Shown: piece by piece, positions 1 to 8,700 of the stretch
How the letters are laid out: each line of letters opens with the position of its first letter
How positions within the stretch are numbered: position 1 is the first letter of the stretch
DNA from: JTS-RE94 sp041750795
GTDB taxonomy: Bacteria; Planctomycetota; Planctomycetia; Pirellulales; PALSA-1355
Length of the DNA: 10,774 nt
Assembly: GCA_041750795.1 (NCBI GenBank)
Contig: JBGSYQ010000602.1
Span: 1-10,774 of the forward strand
Direction of reading: 5' to 3'
Translations under genes and position numbers: made by a program
Notes under the pieces: model-generated
The model's input: the letters and a program-made list of their open reading frames with translations, nothing else
The model's database searches: none
Told to the model about the DNA's origin: nothing

Positions 1-439
1 TGCCGCTTTTGTGGAGTTGCGTAATAAGGGCGCTCTTCCTTTGATCTATTCCCACCTTCTGTCCTGGGCAAACTTCCGTCAGGGGCCAATTGCAGGAAAG
101 TATCCTGATCTCGCCTCGAAGGCGGGTGGTGGGAATGTGCCATTCATGTCCGGCCAATGGCGCTGCTGCAATTCGGCGGGCATGTGAGGTTGCCGATTGT
201 GAAATCGCGGGTTGCAGCACCCATGTCAAGGTCCAGCCCAATGCAGCATAAACGGCGATCTTGGCGAGTTGCTCTCGGCTCTTTAGCCCCGAAGCCCAAC
301 ATGCATACACGGGCAAACCGGCTGCTGGCAACAGAGCAAGAATTGGCGCATCAAATCTGAGCAATGCCAACATGCCAATCAACGTGGCGATGGTACATCC
401 AACGAAACACGCCAGCATGATTTTCAATCGTGTCTTCAT
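1..439 (-). CDS. Small membrane protein of unknown function, 3' end outside window
   Basis: An ATG at 439 opens a minus-strand frame with no stop for 146 codons, continuing past the left edge, so the true length is unknown. It begins MKTRLKIMLACFVGC. The first segment (about residues 7-27) is a strong hydrophobic helix after a basic start: a signal anchor or first membrane helix. Two more apolar stretches follow, at about 31-48 and 56-78 (the latter rich in W, L, V). After residue 90 it turns polar, with scattered Cys and basic residues, like a soluble tail. It starts 14 nt after the ispG stop, so it may be co-transcribed with ispG. Only a weak GAGAG-like ribosome site lies upstream, about 12 nt away. 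Base composition looks less GC-rich than the neighbouring genes. I do not recognise the family. The hydrophobic pattern and the open frame support a real gene; the function is unknown. Confidence 0.62.
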   Translation of the reverse strand, partial: MKTRLKIMLACFVGCTIATLIGMLALLRFDAPILALLPAAGLPVYACWASGLKSREQLAKIAVYAALGWTLTWVLQPAISQSATSHARRIAAAPLAGHEWHIPTTRLRGEIRILSCNWPLTEVCPGQKVGIDQRKSALITQLHKSG

Positions 440-453
440 GGGGCGGTTTGCTC

Positions 454-1593
<1,140 letters not shown>

Positions 1594-1603
1594 GGTTTCG
1601 TCG

Positions 1604-1608
1604 CCTCC
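1604..1608 (-). promoter_or_regulatory. Ribosome binding site that decides the ispG start
   Basis: The minus strand reads GGAGG here, with 10 nt to the GTG at 1593. It is the best Shine-Dalgarno match near any possible ispG start; no comparable site precedes the more upstream TTG at 1671. It supports the 379-residue protein. Confidence 0.5.
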
Positions 1609-1690
1609 AGTCGCAATACCAGGCCCCCGGCGCACCACGGCCAGAGGTCGCTGCAACTTCCAAAATAGCAATTGCTTACCAGCGACGCGA

Positions 1691-1841
1691 GACGGCCTCG
1701 CAGGGTAAGTGCCGTCAAAGTGGCGATCTTAACGGCAAGGCGCTGCAATCTCCGAACGATCGGCAGATTTTTACCGGCCGACGTTGGTGCGGTCCAACGC
1801 CATACTGCGGCGCTACCGCAACACCCCTACGCAAGAGGGGT
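1691..1841 (-). other. Stem-loop-rich stretch upstream of ispG, candidate structured leader
   Basis: The gap between the FadL-like gene and ispG (1594-2013, about 420 nt) holds no convincing gene. Its middle holds a run of inverted repeats. These are 1823-1841 (ACCCCT/AGGGGT, 7-nt loop), 1806-1820 (TGCGG/CCGCA, 5-nt loop), 1782-1799 (CGTTGG/CCAACG, 6-nt loop) and 1747-1769 (AATCT+CCGA paired with TCGG+AGATT, one bulged C, loop ACGA). There are also two alternative stems sharing one arm: 1711-1736 and 1691-1716. All lie 100-250 nt upstream of the ispG start. They could form a 5' leader for ispG or a separate small RNA; the first could also serve as the 3' end of the FadL-like transcript. I found no clear -35/-10 promoter. 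On the plus strand the 1747-1769 stem is followed by five Ts, which looks like a terminator, but no plus-strand gene precedes it. I do not recognise a known RNA family. Confidence 0.33.
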
Positions 1842-2013
1842 TTCCATCGCGGTGGACTCGGAAGCAAATCCGCGTCGGACCTGGCAACGGACCTAACTGG
1901 TCGCGAATACGAGGGTGTCATCGAACGCCGAGCTGACCCGGCACGGCACAATCGAGCGCGATGCGACTGATGCTGACCCGACGGTGAGAATGCGGCTTCT
2001 GGGTACCCCGACC

Positions 2014-3300
2014 CTAAAACGGGAACAGCAAGCTGATCATCGCGAAGTGGGCTTGGGCGTTGAGGGACGTGTTGTCGAAATCGCCGCCGATGATCGAGCT
2101 GGTCGTGACGTGTTGCGTGGGGCCGAACGTGTACTGATATGCGAAATTCAAGTCCGCGCGCGGGAGCTTGCGGCTGTAGCCCAGGCTGAACGCATGCTCC
2201 AGGATGCCGTCCAGGTACGGATTGAGCGTCGACGTCGGCGGCGGACTGCCGTGATACACGTAGCCGGCACGCCAGGTCGAAACCTCGCTCGTATCGAACT
2301 CGTATCCCAGCCGCAGCGAAATCGAATTGCGCCAATCGAGCGGCAGCCGGTCGGTGATCGTTCCGGATCCCAGTATGATGGGAATGACGGGATTCGTCGG
2401 GTTGGACAGCGTCAGCCCAATGTCATCGAACGCGTGCGCCCAGTCGTACCAGATCGCGTCGGCGGCGATGCGCCGGTGGGGGCACAGGTCGTGCTTCACG
2501 CCAAAGGCCACCGACCGCGGCCACGTCATCCGCGTGATGGCGTCGAAATGGCTCGAAATCGTCACGCCCGGCCCGACGAGAATGTCCGCGTTCATGCCGC
2601 CGTGCAGCTTCATGTTGGACTGCTCGGTGTACGTCAGGCCAAACGTGGTCTCGTCGGTCCACTTGTACTGCAACCCGACCGAACCGGTGGGAGCGACACC
2701 GAAGCCAATCAGAACCATGTCTGCCGGCACACCGGCCAACGGTCCGGTCTGCATGACGTACGGCCCGCGAATGCCGATATCGGTGATCGCCGCACCGACG
2801 GTCAGGCCCACGGACCACTGATCGTTCACGCGATAGGAAAGGCCAGGCAGGACTTTGGCCATGCCGCCGATCGATCGATACAGGCTCGGCCCCAACACCG
2901 GCGAGTCGACGGTGCCATACGAGGCGCCGAAGCCGGCCGGCGCGAACACGCCGATGCCCCAGGCCCATTGCTCGTCGTCGCTCTTGCGAATGTAGCCGAT
3001 CACCGGCGCCGGCAGCGGGCGCGTCGCGCTGCGAACGCCGCTCAGCGGATTCGTATAGTGGACGTCCGTGATAACCGTGTCGACGCCCAGCTCCAACAGC
3101 CCGTCGCCGGCCACGTTCACCATGGCCGCAGGGTTGTCCAGGATGATGGCGGAATTGTCCGCGAAACCTTGATTCGTGCCGCCGCGCCCCGTCGAGATCG
3201 GCCCGATGCCGTCGCGGATCAGGCCGTCGGCAAGGGCGACCGACGCTGTCGGCAAAAGCACGGCGACGACGAGCAACGCCCGCCAAATGCGAGAACTCAT
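2014..3300 (-). CDS. FadL/TodX/OmpP1-family outer-membrane channel for hydrophobic compounds
   Basis: Predicted outer-membrane beta-barrel of 428 residues, a usual length for the FadL family, whose members carry long-chain fatty acids, aromatic hydrocarbons or other hydrophobic molecules across the outer membrane. Seen here: an N-terminal signal peptide (SSRIWRALLVVAVLLPTASV) with likely cleavage after the Ala of VALA at residue 24. Next comes the plug-like segment GRGGTNQGFADNSAIILDNP with the family's NPA motif (residues 56-58). Alternating polar/apolar beta strands follow to the end, and the last residue is Phe (LLFPF), as in proteins inserted by the BAM machinery. The ATG at 3300 has a GGAG about 10 nt upstream. 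It lies between ispH and ispG, with gaps of 248 and about 420 nt, so it may have its own promoter. The substrate cannot be read from the sequence; a role in moving a terpenoid is only suggested by context. The paralog name fadL is avoided because fatty-acid specificity is unproven. Confidence 0.85.
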   Translation of the reverse strand: MSSRIWRALLVVAVLLPTASVALADGLIRDGIGPISTGRGGTNQGFADNSAIILDNPAAMVNVAGDGLLELGVDTVITDVHYTNPLSGVRSATRPLPAPVIGYIRKSDDEQWAWGIGVFAPAGFGASYGTVDSPVLGPSLYRSIGGMAKVLPGLSYRVNDQWSVGLTVGAAITDIGIRGPYVMQTGPLAGVPADMVLIGFGVAPTGSVGLQYKWTDETTFGLTYTEQSNMKLHGGMNADILVGPGVTISSHFDAITRMTWPRSVAFGVKHDLCPHRRIAADAIWYDWAHAFDDIGLTLSNPTNPVIPIILGSGTITDRLPLDWRNSISLRLGYEFDTSEVSTWRAGYVYHGSPPPTSTLNPYLDGILEHAFSLGYSRKLPRADLNFAYQYTFGPTQHVTTSSIIGGDFDNTSLNAQAHFAMISLLFPF

Positions 3301-3361
3301 GGGTTGGGTGCTCCGTCACCGGCCGCGGAACGTGCGGCCAAAGGAAGGTTAGCCGGGAAGG

Positions 3362-3378
3362 TCTGCCTGACCGGCAGA
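3362..3378 (-). other. Small inverted repeat in the leader of the FadL-like gene
   Basis: TCTGCC and GGCAGA form a perfect 6-bp stem with a 5-nt loop, about 60 nt upstream of the FadL-like start. There is no T-run, so it is not a terminator. It could be a leader hairpin or an operator; a chance match is also possible. Confidence 0.25.
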
Positions 3379-3393
3379 GTTTGACATGCAGGC

Positions 3394-3411
3394 TTGCGGA
3401 TCGATTGCGGA
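3394..3411. repeat. Direct repeat TTGCGGA x2 at 11-bp period
   Basis: TTGCGGA occurs at 3394-3400 and again at 3405-3411 on the plus strand, one helical turn apart. The core TTGCGG appears a third time at 3510-3515. The copies sit in the non-coding gap upstream of the FadL-like gene and could be half-sites for a regulator. They are short enough to be coincidental. Confidence 0.25.
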
Positions 3412-3474
3412 ATGACAAATAGCTGATCGTCGCCCGGCAACCTGCGGCTGGAGAATTCGTTTCAGATTCGCGCC

Positions 3475-3501
3475 GAATGTGCGGGTTGTGCCGTCACATT
3501 C
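3475..3501 (-). terminator. Stem-loop downstream of ispH, possible transcript end
   Basis: GAATGTG+CGG pairs with CCG+CACATTC, giving a stem of 10 bp with one bulged base and a 6-nt loop. It begins 47 nt beyond the ispH stop on the minus strand. No T-run follows, so it is not a classical Rho-independent terminator. It could protect the ispH mRNA end, or act in the leader of the FadL-like gene. A second stem (ATTCG-CGC-CGAAT, 3466-3478) shares four bases with it, so the two cannot form together. Confidence 0.35.
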
Positions 3502-3548
3502 TCTCGATCTTGCGGTTCTTACCAGCGGCGTGCCCGCCACCTCGCCGG

Positions 3549-4511
3549 TCACACGTTCGGACCAAATTCCGGCGTCGACTCGAGCGGGTACGTCCGCACC
3601 GGCAGTGGCAACGGAAACTCGACGTTCTCCTCCCGCAGCGCCCGATGCTCAATCGTTGCGCCGAACTTCTCAACGAAATAATCGACACACTCCAGCACGA
3701 CCTCCTCCGGGGCACTTGCGCCCGCGGTGATCAACACGCTTTCATCCCCGCGGAACCAGGACGGATCGATCTCCGAAACGTCGTCGACCAGGTGCGCCGG
3801 CCGATCGTATTCCCGTGCCACCTCGGTCAGGCGAATGCTGTTGGAGCTGTTCTTGCTGCCAAAAACCAGCACCACGTCGGCCTGCGCCACGGCGGCCTTG
3901 AGCGCCTCCTGCCGGTTCTGGGTCGCATAGCAAATGTCGTCCTTCGACGAACCCACGCATTGGGGAAACCGCTGACGCAAGCGGTCGATCAAAACGGTTG
4001 CGTCATCCACGCTCAGCGTCGTTTGAGTCAGGTAAGCGATCTTGTCGGTCTGGGCGAAGTCGAGCCGGTCGACGTCCTCGATCGTCTCCACCAGCGTCAT
4101 TCGCTCCGGCGCCTCGCCCAGCGTGCCCACCACCTCGTCGTGCCCGCGATGACCAATCAGCACGATCGCGTAGCCCAATCGCGCGAAGCGAATCGCCTCC
4201 AGATGCACCTTGCGCACCAGCGGGCACGTCGCGTCGATGATCTGCAAGCGGCGCTCCTCGGCCACGCGCTGCACGGCGGGCGACACGCCGTGGGCGCTGT
4301 ACATCAAATAGCTCCCCTCAGGCACCTCGTGAACGTCGTCGACGAAGATCACTCCCTTGGCGCGAAACCCGTCGACGATGCGGCGATTGTGTACGATTTC
4401 ATGAAACGTATACAACGGCGTCCCAAACATGGCGATCGCGCGGTCCAGCGCCTCGATGGCCATGTTGACGCCAGCGCAAAAACCGCGCGGGCTGACGAGC
4501 AGAATCTTCAT
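3549..4511 (-). CDS. ispH: IspH (LytB), 4-hydroxy-3-methylbut-2-enyl diphosphate reductase
   Basis: Last enzyme of the MEP pathway: a cytoplasmic iron-sulfur reductase that turns HMBPP into the isoprenoid units IPP and DMAPP. All key residues are visible. Cluster cysteines are Cys12 (RGFCAGV), Cys96 (DATCPLV) and Cys194 (ICYATQNRQ). Substrate-binding histidines are His41 (EIVHN), His74 (SAHG) and His124, with the catalytic Glu126 in GHRGHDEVVGT. The Thr motif LTQTTLS, the SKNSSNS motif (about 219-225) and GASAPE (about 264-269) follow. At 320 residues it has the family's normal length and starts MKILLVSPRG, as expected. The ATG at 4511 has a GGAG 8 nt upstream. It lies 46 nt after the receiver-kinase gene, with no clear terminator between, so it is probably co-transcribed with the kinases and the terpene-synthase fusion. 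Nothing suggests damage. Confidence 0.97.
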   Translation of the reverse strand: MKILLVSPRGFCAGVNMAIEALDRAIAMFGTPLYTFHEIVHNRRIVDGFRAKGVIFVDDVHEVPEGSYLMYSAHGVSPAVQRVAEERRLQIIDATCPLVRKVHLEAIRFARLGYAIVLIGHRGHDEVVGTLGEAPERMTLVETIEDVDRLDFAQTDKIAYLTQTTLSVDDATVLIDRLRQRFPQCVGSSKDDICYATQNRQEALKAAVAQADVVLVFGSKNSSNSIRLTEVAREYDRPAHLVDDVSEIDPSWFRGDESVLITAGASAPEEVVLECVDYFVEKFGATIEHRALREENVEFPLPLPVRTYPLESTPEFGPNV

Positions 4512-4557
4512 TTCGCAGTCTCCATGCTAGTCGGCGCGGGCGCTCATTCGCCCCACA

Positions 4558-5724
4558 CTATCGGCAACTGACTTCGCCCAGTGGTTGTTCGGAAACGGCG
4601 CCCAGCGGGACGGCAAGCGGGCGCTGCGGTTGCGGCGGACCTTGCTGTTCGATGATGGGCAGCCGAATCGAAAACGTGGCGCCGGCGCCCGGCGCGGTGC
4701 GGCAATCGATGGTTCCTCCGTGCGCCTCGATGATCGACCTCGCGACGTCGAGCCCCAGGCCGGTGCCTTCATCTCCCTTGGTCGTGAAAAACGGTTCCCA
4801 GATGCGCGCCGCCACTTCTTCGGTCATTCCACTACCATTGTCGGACACGACGATCAGGGCCCGCTCCCCCTCGGCCGTCAGCGACAGCGAGATGCGGCCG
4901 TCGTCGCGTCCGCGAATGGCGTGCGCCGCGTTTTTGATCAGGTTGACCAACACTTGCTGAAGCTTGACGCGGTTTGCCTCGACCGACGGCGTCGCGTTGA
5001 TCTCGACGGTTAGCGTATTGGCCGTGATGCCGTTCTCGTAGCGCAAGAACTCTTGCACCTCGCGAACCACCTCGGCCAGCGGCAACTTTTGAATCGCTGC
5101 GCTCTCGCGCTCGAACCGCACGAACGACTTCACTTCGTTCACGATCTGCAACAGTCGATCGTGGGTGGCCCGCGCGATCGCCGCCAACTCCATCAAGTCG
5201 CCGTCGTGGCTGTATTTTTCCTCGATCAACTCGGTGAGCGGCAGCACGCACAGTTGATTGCCCACCTCGTGCGCCAGTTCGGCCGCCGAGCGCCCCAACA
5301 TCGCGCAGCGATCGGCCGTCACCAGCCGCTCCGTCAGGACGATGTTGGAATTCGACAGGTCGTACGCCTCGATGGCCCGCACCAGCACCGAGTACACCAC
5401 GTCCTGCTCCCAGGGTTTCTTGATGAAGTAGAACACCTGACCCTGGTTGATCGAGGCGAGCATGGCATTGGTGTCGGAGTAACCGGTCAGCATCACGCGT
5501 TTCGTCTGCGGAAATCGCTGCCGCATGATCTCGAACAACTCGCCGCCGCTGACGCGCGGCATGCGCTGGTCGGCAACCACCACCGGAAACGGCCGCTGCT
5601 CCAACAGCCGCAAAGCCTCCTCGGCGCTGGTCACCGTGACCACGTTGAACAGTTCGTCGAATGTGGCCTGAAAGACGATGAGATTTTCGACCTCATCGTC
5701 AACGTAGAGAACGTCGCGTTTCAT
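4558..5724 (-). CDS. Receiver-histidine kinase (REC-HisKA-HATPase), cytoplasmic
   Basis: Soluble signalling protein of 388 residues with no membrane segment. Residues 3-120 are a response-regulator receiver: acidic pair Asp9-Asp10 (VDDE), phospho-acceptor Asp52 (VVVADQRMP), Thr80 and Lys103 in KKPW. A linker helix leads to a histidine-kinase core: H-box AELAHEVGNQL with phospho-His152, N-box NLIKNAAHAI (Asn265), G1 DNGSGM (Asp295), FFTTK and G2 GTGLGL. The residues needed for phosphotransfer and ATP binding are present, so it should be active. The tail after residue 358 is Pro/Gln-rich and disordered-looking. The start ATG overlaps the stop of the preceding hybrid kinase (ATGA), which implies translational coupling and roughly matched amounts. 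A likely scheme is that the upstream kinase phosphorylates this receiver, which then tunes its own kinase; the final target is not visible. No DNA-binding domain is present. Confidence 0.93.
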   Translation of the reverse strand: MKRDVLYVDDEVENLIVFQATFDELFNVVTVTSAEEALRLLEQRPFPVVVADQRMPRVSGGELFEIMRQRFPQTKRVMLTGYSDTNAMLASINQGQVFYFIKKPWEQDVVYSVLVRAIEAYDLSNSNIVLTERLVTADRCAMLGRSAAELAHEVGNQLCVLPLTELIEEKYSHDGDLMELAAIARATHDRLLQIVNEVKSFVRFERESAAIQKLPLAEVVREVQEFLRYENGITANTLTVEINATPSVEANRVKLQQVLVNLIKNAAHAIRGRDDGRISLSLTAEGERALIVVSDNGSGMTEEVAARIWEPFFTTKGDEGTGLGLDVARSIIEAHGGTIDCRTAPGAGATFSIRLPIIEQQGPPQPQRPLAVPLGAVSEQPLGEVSCR

Positions 5725-8700
5725 GAGATTGCCTGTACGGGTTGTTGCTCGCGTTCGGCGCCGTCGGACCTGGCGGCCATGCAGGGAAAGGTTATGCGAA
5801 ACTCCGTGCCGCGTCCGACCACGCTGTCGAACTCGATCGAGCCGCCCAGCCTGGCCAGCAAACTATAGCTGAGCGAGAGGCCCAAGCCGGTGCCCACGCC
5901 GGGGTCCTTGGTCGTGAAGAAGGGGTCGCAGATCTTGGTCTTGATCGACTCGGGAATGCCCCCGCCCGTGTCGCGGATGGCGACCGTCACCAGGTCTCCC
6001 TGCTGCGACGTGGCGATGAAGATGTCGCCGTAGCCGTCGATGGCCTGTTGCGCGTTGTTGAGAACGTTCATGAACACCTGGTTCAACTGGCCGGCCGGTC
6101 CGAAGACGCGGCCCACTTTGCCGTATTGCCGATGCACTTCGACGCGATCGCGCAGCGCGCCGCCCAACAGGTTCAAGCACATGTCGAGCGCCTCGTGCAG
6201 ATCGAAGACGCTGTAGTCCTCGTTGCCCGGGTGCGAAAAGGTCTTCAAGTCGCCGATGATCCGCGCGGTGCGCGAGGCGCCGGCCTCGATCACACGCGCC
6301 AACGTGGAGATCTTCTGGAACAGCGGTTGAACTTCGTTTTTCACCGCATCGGTTTGCGGCAAGCTGGACGAAGCGATCGCTTCGTTGATGGCATGCTCCA
6401 GCCGCCGCGTGCTCGACGACAGCGGCTTGATGCCGTTGTAGACCGCATTGATCGAATTGTTGATCTCGTGCGCCAACCCGGCGATGAGCTGCCCCAAGGA
6501 GCTCATCTTCTCCGATTGAACCAGCCGTGCTTGCAACGCGCGCAGCTCGTGATAGGCCGTTTCCAATTCGCGATGCTGCCGGGTCAAGTCGTGGTGCAAG
6601 CCGCGCAGCCGGATCAGCGACCGCACGCGCGCCTTGAGTTCCTTGTCGCTGAACGGCTTGGTCAGGTAGTCGTCGGCTCCGCAATTCAATCCCTCGATCT
6701 TCATCGCCAACTCGGCCTTGGCGGTCAACATGACGAAGGGAATGTGCGCACATTCCGCGTCGGTCTTGATCTGCCGGCAGAACTCCTGGCCGTCCATTCG
6801 CGGCATCATCACGTCCGAAAGGATCAAGTCCGGATGCTCCCGGCGTGCCAGGTCCAGACCTTCCTGGCCGTCGCGCGCCAGCAGCACGCGGTATTCGTCG
6901 CGCAACAGTTCGTACAACAGGGTGCGCATGTCGGGTGAATCGTCCGCCACCAGCACCGTCTGTTGCGGAGGCGCGTTGCTTCGAATCATGGCCTCCGCTT
7001 CCCGCTCGTCCGAGTACTCCTCGAGCTCGGCGAAGCGTCGCGCGGTGCTCTCCGAGGCCGGCGGACTCCGCGCCGGTAGCGTTTCGATCGCGGGCACTTC
7101 GCGATAGGGCAAGTCGAACCAGAAGCGCGATCCCTTGCCCAGCGTGCTGGAAACGTGAATTTCTCCGCCGTGCAATTGCACCAGTCCCTGCGCCAGCGAC
7201 AAGCCGAGCCCCGTGCCGCTGAACTCGCGCGACGAGGAGCCGTCGACCTGGACGAAGCGATGAAAGATACGATCGCGCTGCGAGTCGTCGATGCCGATTC
7301 CGGTGTCCGTCACCGAGATCCACACGCGGTCCGGCGCGGCGTGCGTTTCGACTTCGATTCGCCCGCCGCGCGGCGTGAACTTCATCGCGTTCGAAATCAG
7401 GTTGGCGATGACGGTCTCGACTTTCTCGCTGTCGGCCCCGAACTCGCCGATGGCCTGGTCGCAGTCGACGTGCAACTCGACGCTGCGCTGCAACGCCAGC
7501 GGGGTCGCGGCCGTCACCAGTTTCTGCACCAGGCCGTTCACGTCGACGGGTCCCACTTGCAGCTTCATCTGGCCGGCTTCGAGCTTCGAAAAATCGAGCA
7601 GGCGATTGATCAGGTCCAGCAGCCGATAGCCGTTCAAGCGCACCATCTCGAGCATGGCCGCCGCGTCGGGCGCCAGCGAGCCGCGATCGAGCAACCGGTC
7701 GACCGGCGTCAGGATCATCGTCAACGGCGTGCGCAATTCGTGGCTGACGTTGGAGAAGAATTCGGTTTTCATGCGGTCGTGCTCGACCAGCCGGTCGAGC
7801 GAGCGCTTGAGCTTGCGGCGGCTGAGGGTCAATTGGCGCGTGCGCCGCTTGACCTTCTTTTCCAGGCCCATGTTCAAGTCGCGAATGGTGTGATCGTTCT
7901 GGTTCAACTGCTCGGTCATGATGTTGAACTGCCGCGCCAGCACGTCGAGCTCGTCGTTACCGGTCGGCTGCAGGCGCTCGGAGAAGTGCCCCTGTTCCAC
8001 CCGCTTCATGGCCCGCACCAGCGCCGCGGCACGCACGGCGACCGACCGCGCCAACACGACCGACATGCCGATTCCGATCAACACCGCCACGACGAAGATA
8101 TAGGCGATGTGCCGGCGCAAGTCGTGTACGGCGGCGTCGCGCAAGGCCGGCTCGCGGATGATGTCCAACGCGCGCTGCTGGGCCAAGGCGCCGATCATCA
8201 CGGCCGTGTCGGTGATAATCAACCCGAAGCACACAATCACGCGAAACTGCAGCTTGCTCTCGGGCAATTGCGCATAGGGAATCGGCACTCCCTCGTCCAG
8301 CAGATACTGGATCACTGGCTGCATCCAGCGGTCGATGCTGAAGAACGACAGCAACAGCGAGGCGGAGATGCCGAGAAACGTGGCGATGCAGATGTGTACC
8401 AGCACTTCGCCGCTGACGGCGTGTCGCCAGTACATATAGGCGCAAACCGGAACCGTCGTCACCAGCGGTACCAGCAGCGCCTCGTGCAAGTGGTGCCGCC
8501 CGCAGAAGCGCACGGCCTCGCGCCCCGCCGCCATGGCGCGCGGCAGCGCCACGGCGTCTCCCTTGGCCAGGTCGTCGAGCACGCCGCGCAGGCACCGCGT
8601 TTCCCACAGCGCTAACAGCGACGTGGAGGCGACGGCCAGCACCACCGCCAGTCCGGCGGCCACAAAGAAGTCTCTGGCCACTTCCGGCGGCAGGCGAAGC

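Noticed and set aside
1594..2013. Possible tRNA in the hairpin-rich gap
   Set aside because: The stems do not form a cloverleaf, there is no TTC-type T-loop and no 7-bp acceptor stem.
1915..3384. Long plus-strand reading frame (489 codons) opposite the FadL-like gene
   Set aside because: It is Arg/His-rich with no recognisable motif, and lies opposite a gene with signal peptide, barrel pattern and terminal Phe. Such shadows are common in high-GC DNA.
3381..3386. Perfect TTGACA -35 box on the plus strand
   Set aside because: No -10 box at the right distance and no plus-strand gene follows.
4538..4553. Short hairpin (GGGCG/CGCCC) between the receiver-kinase and ispH
   Set aside because: The stem is only 5 bp and has no T-run, so it is too weak to call a terminator. 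It does not argue against an operon.
5863..7323. Second minus-strand frame (486 codons) inside the hybrid kinase
   Set aside because: It is an out-of-frame reading of the kinase gene, extremely Arg/Gly-rich, with no motif of its own.
7155..8615. Long plus-strand reading frame (486 codons) opposite the hybrid kinase
   Set aside because: Its composition is Gln/His/Arg-rich and low in complexity, and it is antisense to clear kinase motifs.
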